64,000 nt of DNA from RUG14130 sp045598325. Lineage in GTDB: Bacteria; Bacillota; Clostridia; Christensenellales; Aristaeellaceae. The position numbers were made by a program, and so were the translations under genes. Under the pieces are notes generated by a model. That model was not told the origin of the DNA and searched no databases. It saw only the letters and a list, made by a program, of their open reading frames with translations. The stretch lies in contig JAZLLT010000092.1 in the NCBI GenBank assembly GCA_045598325.1, positions 1 to 64,000 of the forward strand, written 5' to 3'. Shown here one piece after another: positions 44,910-53,920 of this stretch. Within the stretch, counting starts at the first letter, position 1. Each line of letters starts with the position of its first letter.

Positions 44910-46433
44910 ATGATGATCAGCCCGTTCAATGCGAAATATTACCGCTTGCCCGAAACTTCCGTCACATTCAAAACCAATGATTCGGCTCTTCAGGGGTTAT
45001 ATGACAGAGCAGAAAACGCATGCCGAACGAACATCGTGGTATACGACGGGAAACCTTTCTTGCGGGAAGGCGGTGACTATCGCAACCTATGGCTCGAAAC
45101 GCAGCCTATGGGCGGCGCGATGTATGCATGCAGAAATGCAGAAGCCGCGCTTAACAACATCCTCGTATTCATGCAATACCAGCGCCGTGACGGGCGTATG
45201 CCGGGTATGCTGTTTGAAGCACCAAACAAGGGACTATGCGCCGCGTATTCCTGGTTTCAGGGATTCTGTTTTCCGGAACCGGCTCTGCAGATGTATTACC
45301 TGATCGGTGAAGACAAAGAATATCTGCGCATGCTCTATGATTGCCTTTCGGCTTTTGACAGTTATCTCTGGTCCTACCGTGACGCGGGAGACGGCCTGCT
45401 GGAAAGATGGTGCTGTTGGGACACCGGCGAAGATAATCTGTCCGTATTGCTCGAAAACGGAGGCACGGACGGACATTTCGGAGGTGAGTTCCGTCCCGAA
45501 GCGAACGGACGCGGGATGCCGTGGAAATCCATGGAGTTTATGGCATATTCCTACTGCGCACGGAATACACTTGCCAAAATTTCCGGGATTCTGGATAACG
45601 GGAAAGAAAGCTTCTGGGCGTCCTTGGCAGAACAGGTTCGCGAAAAAACAACCAATGAACTATGGGATTTGCATAGGCATGCTTGTTTTGACCGCTATTC
45701 CTCCGGTGAGATCATCGACTGTCTCTCTCATGTCAATCTGCGCTGCATGTACTACGGCCTGTTCACGCAGGACATGGCCGATGAGTTCATGAAATACCAT
45801 CTCCTGAACGACAAGGAATTCAATACCTTCATTCCGCTGCCCTCGATTGCCGCAAATGACCCATGGTACAGAAATGAACCGAAAAACAACTGGAGCGGTC
45901 CCTCTCAAGGACTGACCTGGCAGCGCGCCGCGATTGCGTTGCCGAAATACGGCTATCATACAGAAGCCGCGGCATTCGGAAAAAGATGGTTGGACAATCT
46001 GATCCGCACCGGTGTCCTTACCCAGCAGTACGATCCCTTCACAGGCGAACCCGGCATCGGAACGGACTCTTACGGACCGACTGCATTATCCGCGCTCGAA
46101 TACATCGCCCTCATGTACGGAATAAGGATAGAAGAGAATCGCCTTGCGTTCGCAGCGGTACGCGATGAAAGCAACTCCGTATATACACAGAAAATCGGTA
46201 CCGACTGCTATGAACTGGTCAAAAACGCCGCTTCCTTTGAAGTCAGGTGCAACGGCATTCCTCTCTTCAATGCTTCGTCGGGGCTTCGCGTTATCACGGA
46301 CTTCAATGGGAACATCAGAAATACCGTCAGTATATCCCCCGGCACATTCACCGCTTCCATAAAGGGTAAAAACTTCATGTGCCAGCAGAGCCTCATTCCG
46401 AATCAAAGCATGGAAATATGCGGGAGACATTGA
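44910..46433 (+). CDS. (Alpha/alpha)6-barrel glycoside hydrolase (GH63/MGH1-like)
   Basis: A 507-aa protein without signal peptide; GAAGG 7 bp upstream. Pattern of an (alpha/alpha)6 toroid: KPFLREGGDYRNLWLETQPM (near 50), LERWCCWDTGEDN, NNWSGPSQGLTWQRAAIALP (near 330) and LTQQYDPFTGEPG, as in GH63/GH37/MGH1-like enzymes where an aspartate and glutamate act as acid and base. It probably hydrolyses an alpha-linked sugar by inversion. GH78 or GH95-type enzymes share the fold, so family is tentative. Confidence 0.68.
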   Translation: MMISPFNAKYYRLPETSVTFKTNDSALQGLYDRAENACRTNIVVYDGKPFLREGGDYRNLWLETQPMGGAMYACRNAEAALNNILVFMQYQRRDGRMPGMLFEAPNKGLCAAYSWFQGFCFPEPALQMYYLIGEDKEYLRMLYDCLSAFDSYLWSYRDAGDGLLERWCCWDTGEDNLSVLLENGGTDGHFGGEFRPEANGRGMPWKSMEFMAYSYCARNTLAKISGILDNGKESFWASLAEQVREKTTNELWDLHRHACFDRYSSGEIIDCLSHVNLRCMYYGLFTQDMADEFMKYHLLNDKEFNTFIPLPSIAANDPWYRNEPKNNWSGPSQGLTWQRAAIALPKYGYHTEAAAFGKRWLDNLIRTGVLTQQYDPFTGEPGIGTDSYGPTALSALEYIALMYGIRIEENRLAFAAVRDESNSVYTQKIGTDCYELVKNAASFEVRCNGIPLFNASSGLRVITDFNGNIRNTVSISPGTFTASIKGKNFMCQQSLIPNQSMEICGRH

Positions 46434-46499
46434 TATAATATACAAAGGAACTGCTGGAATATCTATACCGAACAGAATCGGAGGCAGAGAGGAAGCTGT

Positions 46500-48002
46500 A
46501 TGAATTACACGAATCCTGTTTTGAGGGGCTTTCACCCCGATCCCAGTATCTGCCGTGTGGGCGATGATTATTATCTGGTCGTCAGTTCATTTGAGTATTT
46601 TCCGGGGATTCCCATATACCACAGCACCGATCTCGTTAACTGGACGCAGATCGGAAATTGCGTGACGCGCGCAGACGAGTTTCCCCTGGAACAGGTGGGC
46701 GACAGCGGCGGCATCTGGGCTCCGACCATTCGCCGGAATGACGGAGTATTCTATGTTACCGCTACGCTCGAAGGTTACGGCAATTTCATTATCACGGCGA
46801 AAGATCCTTCCGGTCCATGGTCAAGCCCAGTATGGGTCAGAGAAGTCGGCGGTATCGACCCGTCTTTGTACTTTGAAGACGGTCATGTTTATTATTGCAC
46901 CAACGAAAGTCTGAGCGGTGCAGATGGGATATCATTGGAGGAAATTGACCCGAAGACGGGAAAAATCATAGGCAGCAGATATACTTTGTGGGGAGGCACC
47001 GGTGCCCGATTCATCGAAGCGCCGCATTTATATAAAATCGGAGACTGGTATTACCTGATGGTTGCTGAGGGCGGCACTTTCTTTAACCATATGGAAAACA
47101 TTGCCCGAAGCAGAAACCTGTTGGGACCCTATGAAAGCTGCCCCGATAATCCGATTCTGACGAATATGTGCGATCCTTCCTGGCAGGTGCAGTGCAGCGG
47201 ACACGCCGATTTGTTTGAGGACGCGAAGGGAAACTGGTGGGCTGTCCATCTCGGGATTCGCCTGTCACGCCGGACGATGACACACCTGGGTCGTGAAACC
47301 TTTTTGACTCCGGTCACATGGAAAGACGGGTGGCCGATGTGCGGTCATATGCGTCATACGGTGCTGAACGAAACAGGCCCATTATCCGCGAATCAAATGC
47401 CGTCGTCTGTTTTTCAGGCGGACCTGTCCCGCACGGACTGGGAACCCGAATGGATTTTTCTCCGAAAACCGGATATGGCGAAGTTTTTGCGCAGAGAAGG
47501 CAAAATGCTCCTTTACCCGTCCGCTGATACGCTCAGGGACAAGCTGCCGACCTACGCGGCTGTCCGTCCGCTCGACTTTGAATGTGAAGTTGCGTGCAGC
47601 TTTGACTATGACGCACACAGGCAGGGCAGTGAAGTCGGTCTCGCGATTCGTCTCGACATGAATTTTCACATTGTCTGTACCATGAGTGTTCATGAAAGCG
47701 GTCGATTTATCCATCTCGTTCTGCAGGCGGAAGATATCCGTCATGAAGTTGCAAATATTCCCATACCGACGGGCAGAGTAACATTTCTGTTGACCGCGGA
47801 TAAGCTGAAGTATATGTTCGCCTATTCGGTTGATGGAAGCGAACCCGCTGTCATCGGTCAGGTCTCGACCCGTTTTGTGGCAACCGAGCTGTCCGGCCGC
47901 TGCTTTACCGGAACCGTAATAGGTTTATACGCAACAAGTAAAGATGAACCCCTTACCCCCATGATTGTCCATTCATTTACCATGCGTCCGGCAAATCAAT
48001 AA
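46500..48002 (+). CDS. Glycoside hydrolase family 43 (beta-xylosidase/arabinofuranosidase-like)
   Basis: A 500-aa protein: N-terminal five-bladed propeller with GFHPDPSI (general base D14), GGIDPSL (D120) and IEAPHLYK (acid E173), the GH43 triad. A C-terminal beta-sandwich of ~190 residues follows (DFECEVACSFDYDA), as in GH43 subfamilies that act on xylo- and arabino-oligosaccharides. No signal peptide, so cytosolic. GAGAGGAAG precedes the ATG. Last gene of the plus-strand operon, followed by a hairpin terminator. Confidence 0.88.
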   Translation: MNYTNPVLRGFHPDPSICRVGDDYYLVVSSFEYFPGIPIYHSTDLVNWTQIGNCVTRADEFPLEQVGDSGGIWAPTIRRNDGVFYVTATLEGYGNFIITAKDPSGPWSSPVWVREVGGIDPSLYFEDGHVYYCTNESLSGADGISLEEIDPKTGKIIGSRYTLWGGTGARFIEAPHLYKIGDWYYLMVAEGGTFFNHMENIARSRNLLGPYESCPDNPILTNMCDPSWQVQCSGHADLFEDAKGNWWAVHLGIRLSRRTMTHLGRETFLTPVTWKDGWPMCGHMRHTVLNETGPLSANQMPSSVFQADLSRTDWEPEWIFLRKPDMAKFLRREGKMLLYPSADTLRDKLPTYAAVRPLDFECEVACSFDYDAHRQGSEVGLAIRLDMNFHIVCTMSVHESGRFIHLVLQAEDIRHEVANIPIPTGRVTFLLTADKLKYMFAYSVDGSEPAVIGQVSTRFVATELSGRCFTGTVIGLYATSKDEPLTPMIVHSFTMRPANQ

Positions 48003-48014
48003 CATATTCCCAAT

Positions 48015-48044
48015 AAATGGGGCTGTGAAAAAAAAGCCCCATTT
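48015..48044 (+). terminator. Terminator after GH43
   Basis: AAATGGGGCT (48015-48024) and AGCCCCATTT (48035-48044), a 10-bp stem; the stem ends in ATTT. Confidence 0.7.
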
Positions 48045-48420
48045 CGTTGCGATGACGAAACGCCAGCAGGCGGGAAAAGGGACAAGATAATATACAGAAT
48101 AGACGAAATCAGCATCCTTTCCTATCGAAAATACATCAATATGTATTTTTCATCAAAATCCGTAAATATACTTTCTCTGCGTTTAGAAAGCGTTTCTTTC
48201 CCCTATAGTCTCGCTGTCAATACAGTTCAATCAGGCAGACCTATATGTTGAAACTCGGACACACAGATCCGAACACATACTCTTTCCGCTCCGGGTAAAT
48301 AATATACATTGTTCATATCGGATGTTTACGATGATAGCATGAAATTGCATATGCGAAAGCCAGCTTACAATTTCACAACATTGATAATATCTGAATTCTC
48401 TTTCTGATTATTTTCATTTT
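48045..48420. other. Intergenic region, no gene recognised
   Basis: AT-rich stretch without coding frames of interest; a small hairpin AAAATACAT/ATGTATTTT lies near 48127-48150. Confidence 0.5.
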
Positions 48421-48422
48421 TC

Positions 48423-48468
48423 TTGGCTTTCTGAAATTTCTATAGTAGAATTGCTATACAAATTTCAG
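48423..48468 (+). promoter_or_regulatory. Promoter with inverted repeat before the fic pseudogene
   Basis: TTGGCT (48423-48428), 17 bp, TAGAAT (48446-48451). CTGAAATTT (48431-48439) and AAATTTCAG (48460-48468) form a perfect 9-bp inverted repeat flanking the -10, as expected for an autorepressor site. Confidence 0.5.
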
Positions 48469-48483
48469 GAAGGAGTTTATATT

Positions 48484-49391
48484 ATGCAGAATCGTGCAGG
48501 AAAAACGGTGCAGAATTTCAGCGGCGAAAGCGCTTAATATTCATTCCTTCCGTCTCGGTTGCCCCGGATCCTCCGATTAATACAGATCCCGAGATGTGGG
48601 AACTGCTCCTGCGGGCACATAAGGCCATTGCGCTGCTCAATGGACTTTCAGACCGCATTCCAAATGTGAATCTGTTCATTTCCATGTATGTGCGCAAGGA
48701 AGCACTCGCTTCATCACAAATCGAAGGAACGCAATGCACGCTTGATGATATGCTGAATCCTGCCATCGACGCAAATGTCAATGCCGATGTGTCCGATGTC
48801 GTCAATTATGTGCGGGCAATATCATTTGCTAATAAGCGTTTGGACGAATTGCCGCTTTGCAACCGCCTGATACGCGAAACACACGCCGTGCTTATGAACA
48901 GTGTACATGGGTGCGACAAAACGCCCGGAGAATTCCGCGCTTCTCAGAACCGGATCGGCGGCTACGGAAGCACGCTCAAAAATGCCCGTTACATTCCGCC
49001 GAATCCGCAGGACATGATCGACTGCATGACCAGTTCGGAAAAGTACATAAACGACGAATCTGATGCCACCGACCCTCTCATCAAGGCAGCGCTGATTCAT
49101 TACCAGTTCGAGACGATTCATCCGTTTCTTGACGGAAACGGATATGTCGGACATCTGCTCATCACCATATTCCTCATTCAAAACCGCATCCTCTCCTCAC
49201 CCGTTCTATATCTTTCCTGCTACCTGAAATCCAACCGGATCGAATACTATGACAGGATGAGCGAGGTACGGAAAGCCGGTGATTATGAGCAGTGGATCCG
49301 TTTCTTCCTGCGTGGAATCGCCGAGACCACAGATGACGCCATAGAGACAACCGATAAGCTGACCGCGCTGCATCATGTTATGGTTTCGTAA
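48484..49391 (+). pseudogene. Fic-family protein, frameshifted and with altered active site
   Basis: An ATG at 48484 with AAGGAG upstream opens MQNRAGKTVQNFSGESA then stops; the continuation FIPSVSVAPDPPINTDPEMW is in another frame, so one frameshift lies near 48535-48545. The rest (265 codons from 48594) is a full Fic protein with the N-terminal inhibitory motif SSQIEGT. Fic enzymes transfer AMP to target proteins using HPFxDGN(G/A)RxxR; here it reads HPFLDGNGYVGH, both arginines being lost (Tyr at 49143, His at 49152). Frameshift plus lost ATP-binding arginines point to a dead gene, although translation from 48594 is possible. Confidence 0.75.
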
Positions 49392-49519
49392 AATAAATGC
49401 CAACTCGCATACTATTTGCTTTTTTCAAAATTTCCAGAATTAAGCTCTGAACCGCCATTTTATGTCATTATTTTGCGTTTTTGCTCCGTTTCTTGATTGA
49501 AACGAACATCTCAGCCCCG

Positions 49520-49562
49520 TTTGGTAAGGATACGGTCGCCAGTTCGAATCTGGCCATCAGCT
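49520..49562 (+). pseudogene. 3' half of tRNA-Thr(GGT), second remnant
   Basis: TTTGGTAAGGAT, T arm GCCAG-TTCGAAT-CTGGC, acceptor CATCAGC, T. The 5' half is missing as in copy 1. Confidence 0.68.
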
Positions 49563-49569
49563 TGAGAAT

Positions 49570-49598
49570 CCCTGCAGAAATGCAAGGTTTTTCTTTTA
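49570..49598 (+). terminator. Degenerate terminator of tRNA remnant 2
   Basis: CCCTGCA-GAAA-TGCAAGG then TTTTTCTTTT; one mismatch (C/A) compared with the perfect stem of copy 1. Confidence 0.6.
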
Positions 49599-49840
49599 CA
49601 TTTTTCCGGATGCGCACTGATTCGGTTTCCGTTTCGCTGTGACCGGTGACAGCTCCAAGTCCGGATTTGCGACGAATCTGCACATTTCTCCAAAAATGCG
49701 GAAATCGATGTGCAGATATGCACATCGTCCAATGGCGTTATACGAAAATTCCCGCAAACAATCCATTTTTTGTGATAGTTTTTCTGAATTTTGCGTGCTA
49801 TAATAAGATGAATTGTTGTATGCTTTATTCAGAGGGAAAC

Positions 49841-50296
49841 ATGATCAACATCAGGAAACCGGAAACCGAACTTTGGGGATCGGCCGATCTTCTGCGTCAG
49901 GGGTCCAAGCCGACCTCCAATCAATATTGCATGCCCGTGCTGGGGCTGATCTTTTTGCGTTATGCCTACAGCCGTTTATAGAAAGTAGAAGCGGAAATTC
50001 TGAAAAACCGTCCTTCCCGCAGCGGACGCACGATGCCTGTGGAAGCCAGCGATTTTGCTGCCAAGGGTGCACTGTATCTGCCCAAGGAAGCACAGTATGA
50101 ATATTTGCTCAATCTGCCCAGCGATGTTTCCTCCGCAGGTCTTAAGGGAGTTGACGGCCATATCATGACGAGTCTCGGCGAAGTGGTCAACAACGCCATG
50201 CGGCTCATCGAAGCGCAGAGTGAACAGCAGACCGGTGTTCTGCCCAGGAACTACGATGTCATGCTTGAACTGTGGAAGAGGGAACTGCATGTCTGA
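49841..50296 (+). pseudogene. hsdM: Type I restriction-modification HsdM fragment
   Basis: Starts ATG at 49841 (MINIRKPETELWGSADLLRQ) and shows the HsdM N-terminal helical domain (CMPVLGLIFLRYAYSR). An in-frame TAG at 49979 interrupts it; the same frame continues KVEAEILKNRPSRSGR, LPKEAQYEYLLNLPSDVSSA, LGEVVNNAMRLIEAQSEQ and is cut after TGVLPRNY. The methyltransferase domain (NPPF motif) is entirely gone, so this is a dead remnant of a DNA-modification system. It lies 114 bp beyond repeat copy 2. The 200 bp after it hold no recognised gene. Confidence 0.8.
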
Positions 50297-50498
50297 ACAA
50301 TATGAAACTGTAGAGAGCCGAAAAGCGAAAAGAATCATTGCCGGGATTCTATTGTGTCTGACAGTTCGATTGCAATCATGTGTCCGATCTGCAAGGTCCA
50401 TATTTTTATATTTGCATTGAAAGATGAAGCGGTTGGATGTTTCAATGTCAATGTTAATCTGATCTTGATCAATTTGAATGAAAAAGGAGTATTGCATT

Positions 50499-51458
50499 AT
50501 GGCTTTTGAACTTTCTTCAGCATCCTCCGGAAAGACTTCTCAAACATCATTTCGTTTTCTGGTCTTTTCCGATCTACACTATGCACCGGGAGCTTGGTGC
50601 AGCGACAGTCCCGCGCGTCTGCAGACCATTCTCACACGAGCAGAAAAGGAGGCGGTGTCCTTCATCATTCAACTCGGCGATTTCTTATATGACCGCGAAA
50701 AGAATGGTTGGATAGTTGATCGATATCTGTCCACTACGATTCCGGTGTACAGCGTACTTGGCAATCACGATACCGACGCGATGACTGTTGAAGAAAACCT
50801 TGCATTGTTCCATATGGAAAACAATTTCTATTTCTTTGACCGCGGTGGATACCGTTTTCTGGTACTCGATCCGAATTACGATTTTGACGGACGGAACTGT
50901 GTCCATTATGAACCCGGTTTGAAGAGACACATCACCCGCGGGTATCTGCCCCCGGAGCAGCTTGAGTGGATGGACAGGACTCTGCGAGAATCGCCCTATC
51001 CATGTATCCTGTTCAGCCATGAAAGTGCAGAACGGACCAACGGTATTTACAATCGAGACGACGCATGGAACATCATCAGCGCTGTGCACAGAGAGACTGA
51101 CACGAGAGTTCTTTTGTGGATCAACGGACACTATCACTGCGACTGTTTTTCTGTAATAAACGATGTCTGTTGCCTTGACCTGAACTCCGTATCTTTTTAC
51201 TGGACAGACTTGGAAAATCACTGTTATTCCGAAGAGGAGTATAGAAAGACCACACAGCTGAAACACTGTCTTTTATACGATACTGCTCTTTCAGCAGTGA
51301 TCACACTGAACGGTACCGAATCGCTCTCTGTTTCCGGAGCCGAAGGAAATTTTCTCGGAGATCTTACGGAAGACGAGGTCTTTCGGCTTGATCAATTAAG
51401 AATTTCCAACAGCCGCCATGCTGTCCCTTATATCAGCGATTATAGGCATAATTTCTGA
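50499..51458 (+). CDS. Calcineurin-like metallophosphoesterase
   Basis: The second ATG (50499), 9 bp after AAGGAG, gives 319 aa. Metal-binding motifs in order: FSDLHY, LGDFLYD, LGNHDTD, FSHES, INGHYHCD, the complete set for a binuclear centre. No signal peptide. Members of this group hydrolyse phosphodiesters or phosphomonoesters; a role in 3',5'-cyclic nucleotide or glycerophosphodiester cleavage is only a possibility. It stands alone, with a bidirectional terminator behind it. Confidence 0.85.
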   Translation: MAFELSSASSGKTSQTSFRFLVFSDLHYAPGAWCSDSPARLQTILTRAEKEAVSFIIQLGDFLYDREKNGWIVDRYLSTTIPVYSVLGNHDTDAMTVEENLALFHMENNFYFFDRGGYRFLVLDPNYDFDGRNCVHYEPGLKRHITRGYLPPEQLEWMDRTLRESPYPCILFSHESAERTNGIYNRDDAWNIISAVHRETDTRVLLWINGHYHCDCFSVINDVCCLDLNSVSFYWTDLENHCYSEEEYRKTTQLKHCLLYDTALSAVITLNGTESLSVSGAEGNFLGDLTEDEVFRLDQLRISNSRHAVPYISDYRHNF

Positions 51459-51539
51459 TGTTATTTCTGGGACAAAAAACAACATTCTATTCCGGTTTTT
51501 TCGATGTATACATAATTCAATGTATCCCCAAAAAGGAAC

Positions 51540-51584
51540 AAGACATCTCACACCGGGAACGCTCTCGATGTGAGATGTCTTTTA
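51540..51584. terminator. Bidirectional intrinsic terminator
   Basis: AAGACATCTCACA (51540-51552) and TGTGAGATGTCTT (51569-51581), a perfect 13-bp stem with TTTT on the plus strand and TT/AAAAAGG-type flank on the minus strand, between convergent genes. Confidence 0.8.
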
Positions 51585-51628
51585 CAGTATGTATTTGTGA
51601 ATTCAAATAAGCATCCTGTGCTGTACTG

Positions 51629-53689
51629 TTATTTTACGGTAAACCAAACAAAATCGTTTGCCGGGATCATCACGGTCATTTTTACGGAATAATCGCGGGC
51701 AAGCATGTATTCTTCGGCATTTTCATCGAAGCGAGCGATTTTTGCCGTATCCGAAAGCCCTGTATAATAAAGCGGAATGTCGATCGTCCGGGTAATCTCC
51801 TCATTAAGCGGATTGAAAAGAACAATCAGTCCCTTTTCCTCAAGTGTCGGATTGACATGCACATAACCGTCATAATTGCGCCCGTCCGGACGACGGATAT
51901 GGATTGCGGGACTTTCGAGGATTGCTCTGTGTGCCTTGTAGACATCAACGGCATCTTTAACCATTTTTTTGGTTTCATCGGTATCGTACAGTCGTTCTCC
52001 GCGGTAGGACGCCTGTACACCCGCCATCAGATTGTTGCAGAGCATCAGGCGGTAATGATCGAGATGCTCACAGAGCGGCTCGATGGTCGCTGCAGCCCCG
52101 CCGCCGTGATACTCTGTCAGCGGAACGAACATCCAACCCATCGACGGAAGTTTTTCATAGGTACCGTCATGGATATTCTGCCGTGCGAGCAGCACCTGCT
52201 GTTCTCTCGGCAGCGACCAATTGACTTCCTTGTAGCCCATCGCATATTTCGTATTACCTGACAAATAATAAAGATCCGGAACAGTCAGATAGACCCCTTT
52301 TTCACGGCACCACTGATAAAGCTGTGTGATTGCCATCAGCTGCGTATACTGGGAATCTTCATATCCTTCGTGACCGGGATGATTGTGCGAAGAACAGGTA
52401 TCACCCGCATAAGAACCATCGTGTTCCAGTTCGTCAAAACCGGTTTCCTCAAGGAATTTCCGGATATTTTGAAGATACCGGATTCCCCATTCACTGCCCA
52501 AACACGGAGAAGCCCCGAATACGACATCGTCCGCGATGACATCATTCTCTGCATCAATGCTGCGGGACGCAAGCAGCGAATAGCCGCCGATCTCGATGCC
52601 TTTGGAATGCGCATAATCCGCGATCTTTTTGAATTTTGCGATATTCTCAGGGGATGCGTCCTCCATGTTGAGTCCGCTGCCGAAGGAAAGGATGACCATT
52701 TCAAAGCCGACCTCGACACACTGGTCGATACACATTTTCAGGCGCTCATAATCGGTCGAAACAATATGGACATAAATCGGATTTTCTGTCGTCCAAGGGG
52801 CAAGAATCTGATAAAAGCGGGCGATCTGCAGCATCCGGCGCATCCGGTCGCTGTCATCAAACAGCATGATATGGGCAGAGTAGGAATCAAAAACCTCACC
52901 GTCCGCAATTCTGGTATTCGGACCGACCGGAGGCTTGGAGATCAGCAAAATCGGAAATTCGCACCAATGGTCGACCTGAGAGGTATATTCGGGGTCAACG
53001 GAATAAGAGAAAGTCGGGTTATGGTTGTTGTCAATAGAAGCCTCCGCAAAGAGATTCCGCGCCTGTTCGCTCACACGAATCCCCTTTGTATAACTGAGAG
53101 TGTGCTCGGTTACGGCAAGAATTTCGGCTTCAAATTCATTCAAACGGATCTCATGACCGCCATGATTTATGATTGTAAAGGATTTTCCGAATGCGGGCAG
53201 CGCGTCGTAGCATTCATAGCGTACTGCGATTTCGATTCCCGCAAGTGAAGGATCGTCGGAGGCAAAAGTGACTTCAAGGCAGACGCCCTTCGGCGGCCAG
53301 TTTTCCGAGGAGGCGGAACGCTTCCGTTTCCATCCGAAGGAACGGGAAAGCGGCACCTCGCGGTGACTCCGATACCGGAAGCCGTCGGACGGACCGAATT
53401 TTTCGATCCATGCGGGCTTGAGAAACGCGTGCTCATACTGACCCGTCACACCGCCCACAGCATATTTTCTTTCGTCCACGGTGACGGTGATCTCAGGCTT
53501 GACGGAACGCAGAAACTGTTCTCCGGAATAGAGATTCGTAAGGCTGACGCAGGCAAAATCCGGCTTTGTGATGAATCTCCGCTCCGCGATGCCGTTTGTA
53601 AGGATGATTTCTCCGTTTTCTTCGATGATGTGTGCGCGGTAAGCCTGAGCATTGATTGGAAGATTCAGATAATCATTTTCAAAAAACAT
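51629..53689 (-). CDS. Putative TIM-barrel glycosidase (alpha-galactosidase-like)
   Basis: A 686-aa protein without signal peptide. The first ~270 residues are a beta-sandwich; a TIM barrel follows (VGFEMVILSFGSGLNMED, KGIEIGGYSLLASRS, GFDELEHDGSYAGDTC). The D of EHDG is the candidate nucleophile in clan GH-D style. The C-terminal beta-domain ends ANDFVWFTVK. The fold and length fit GH36/GH27-type enzymes, but the usual KxD(Y/M/G) nucleophile motif is absent, so I do not assign a family. It follows a truncated solute-binding protein gene by 45 bp, and both probably belonged to one operon. Confidence 0.6.
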   Translation of the reverse strand: MFFENDYLNLPINAQAYRAHIIEENGEIILTNGIAERRFITKPDFACVSLTNLYSGEQFLRSVKPEITVTVDERKYAVGGVTGQYEHAFLKPAWIEKFGPSDGFRYRSHREVPLSRSFGWKRKRSASSENWPPKGVCLEVTFASDDPSLAGIEIAVRYECYDALPAFGKSFTIINHGGHEIRLNEFEAEILAVTEHTLSYTKGIRVSEQARNLFAEASIDNNHNPTFSYSVDPEYTSQVDHWCEFPILLISKPPVGPNTRIADGEVFDSYSAHIMLFDDSDRMRRMLQIARFYQILAPWTTENPIYVHIVSTDYERLKMCIDQCVEVGFEMVILSFGSGLNMEDASPENIAKFKKIADYAHSKGIEIGGYSLLASRSIDAENDVIADDVVFGASPCLGSEWGIRYLQNIRKFLEETGFDELEHDGSYAGDTCSSHNHPGHEGYEDSQYTQLMAITQLYQWCREKGVYLTVPDLYYLSGNTKYAMGYKEVNWSLPREQQVLLARQNIHDGTYEKLPSMGWMFVPLTEYHGGGAAATIEPLCEHLDHYRLMLCNNLMAGVQASYRGERLYDTDETKKMVKDAVDVYKAHRAILESPAIHIRRPDGRNYDGYVHVNPTLEEKGLIVLFNPLNEEITRTIDIPLYYTGLSDTAKIARFDENAEEYMLARDYSVKMTVMIPANDFVWFTVK

Positions 53690-53734
53690 AAATGATTCGT
53701 CCTTTCTCTCAGTATATGAAAAACATGAGATTTG

Positions 53735-53920
53735 TTATTCAAGTTCAGCGTATGCATTGACATTCTTTTCGATTGTTTTCTGAAATTCGCTCTCGTTTGG
53801 GGCATAGAGCGAGGCAAGCTGCTCCGTACCATCTTTACGAAGCGAATCCAGATAACCCGTGATAATCGTGTCCCATGATGATTTGAACTGAGCAAGACAA
53901 TCGACACCGAGCTTGTGAAG
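53735..53920 (-). pseudogene. Solute-binding protein, C-terminal remnant
   Basis: About 60 codons read HKLGVDCLAQFKSSWDTIIT, then YLDSLRKDGTEQL and end in KTIEKNVNAYAELE with a stop, the usual C-terminal helices of a family 1 sugar-binding protein. The frame is cut at about 53920 by the IS3 fragment. The rest of the gene is not in the window, so this importer component was destroyed by insertion and deletion. The glycosidase behind it seems intact. Confidence 0.5.

Larger units (their letters stand above)
49434..49727 (+). repeat. Direct repeat copy 2 (tRNA-Thr 3' half with flanks)
   Basis: Same ~295-bp unit as 36400-36697, same orientation, 13.0 kb away. The closing hairpin CGATGTGCA/TGCACATCG is at 49706-49714 / 49719-49727. 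More decayed than copy 1 in the tRNA variable region (GGATACGG against GGATGAGG). Confidence 0.8.

Noticed and set aside
36400..49727. CRISPR array from the repeats
   Set aside because: Only two copies 13 kb apart and ~295 bp long.
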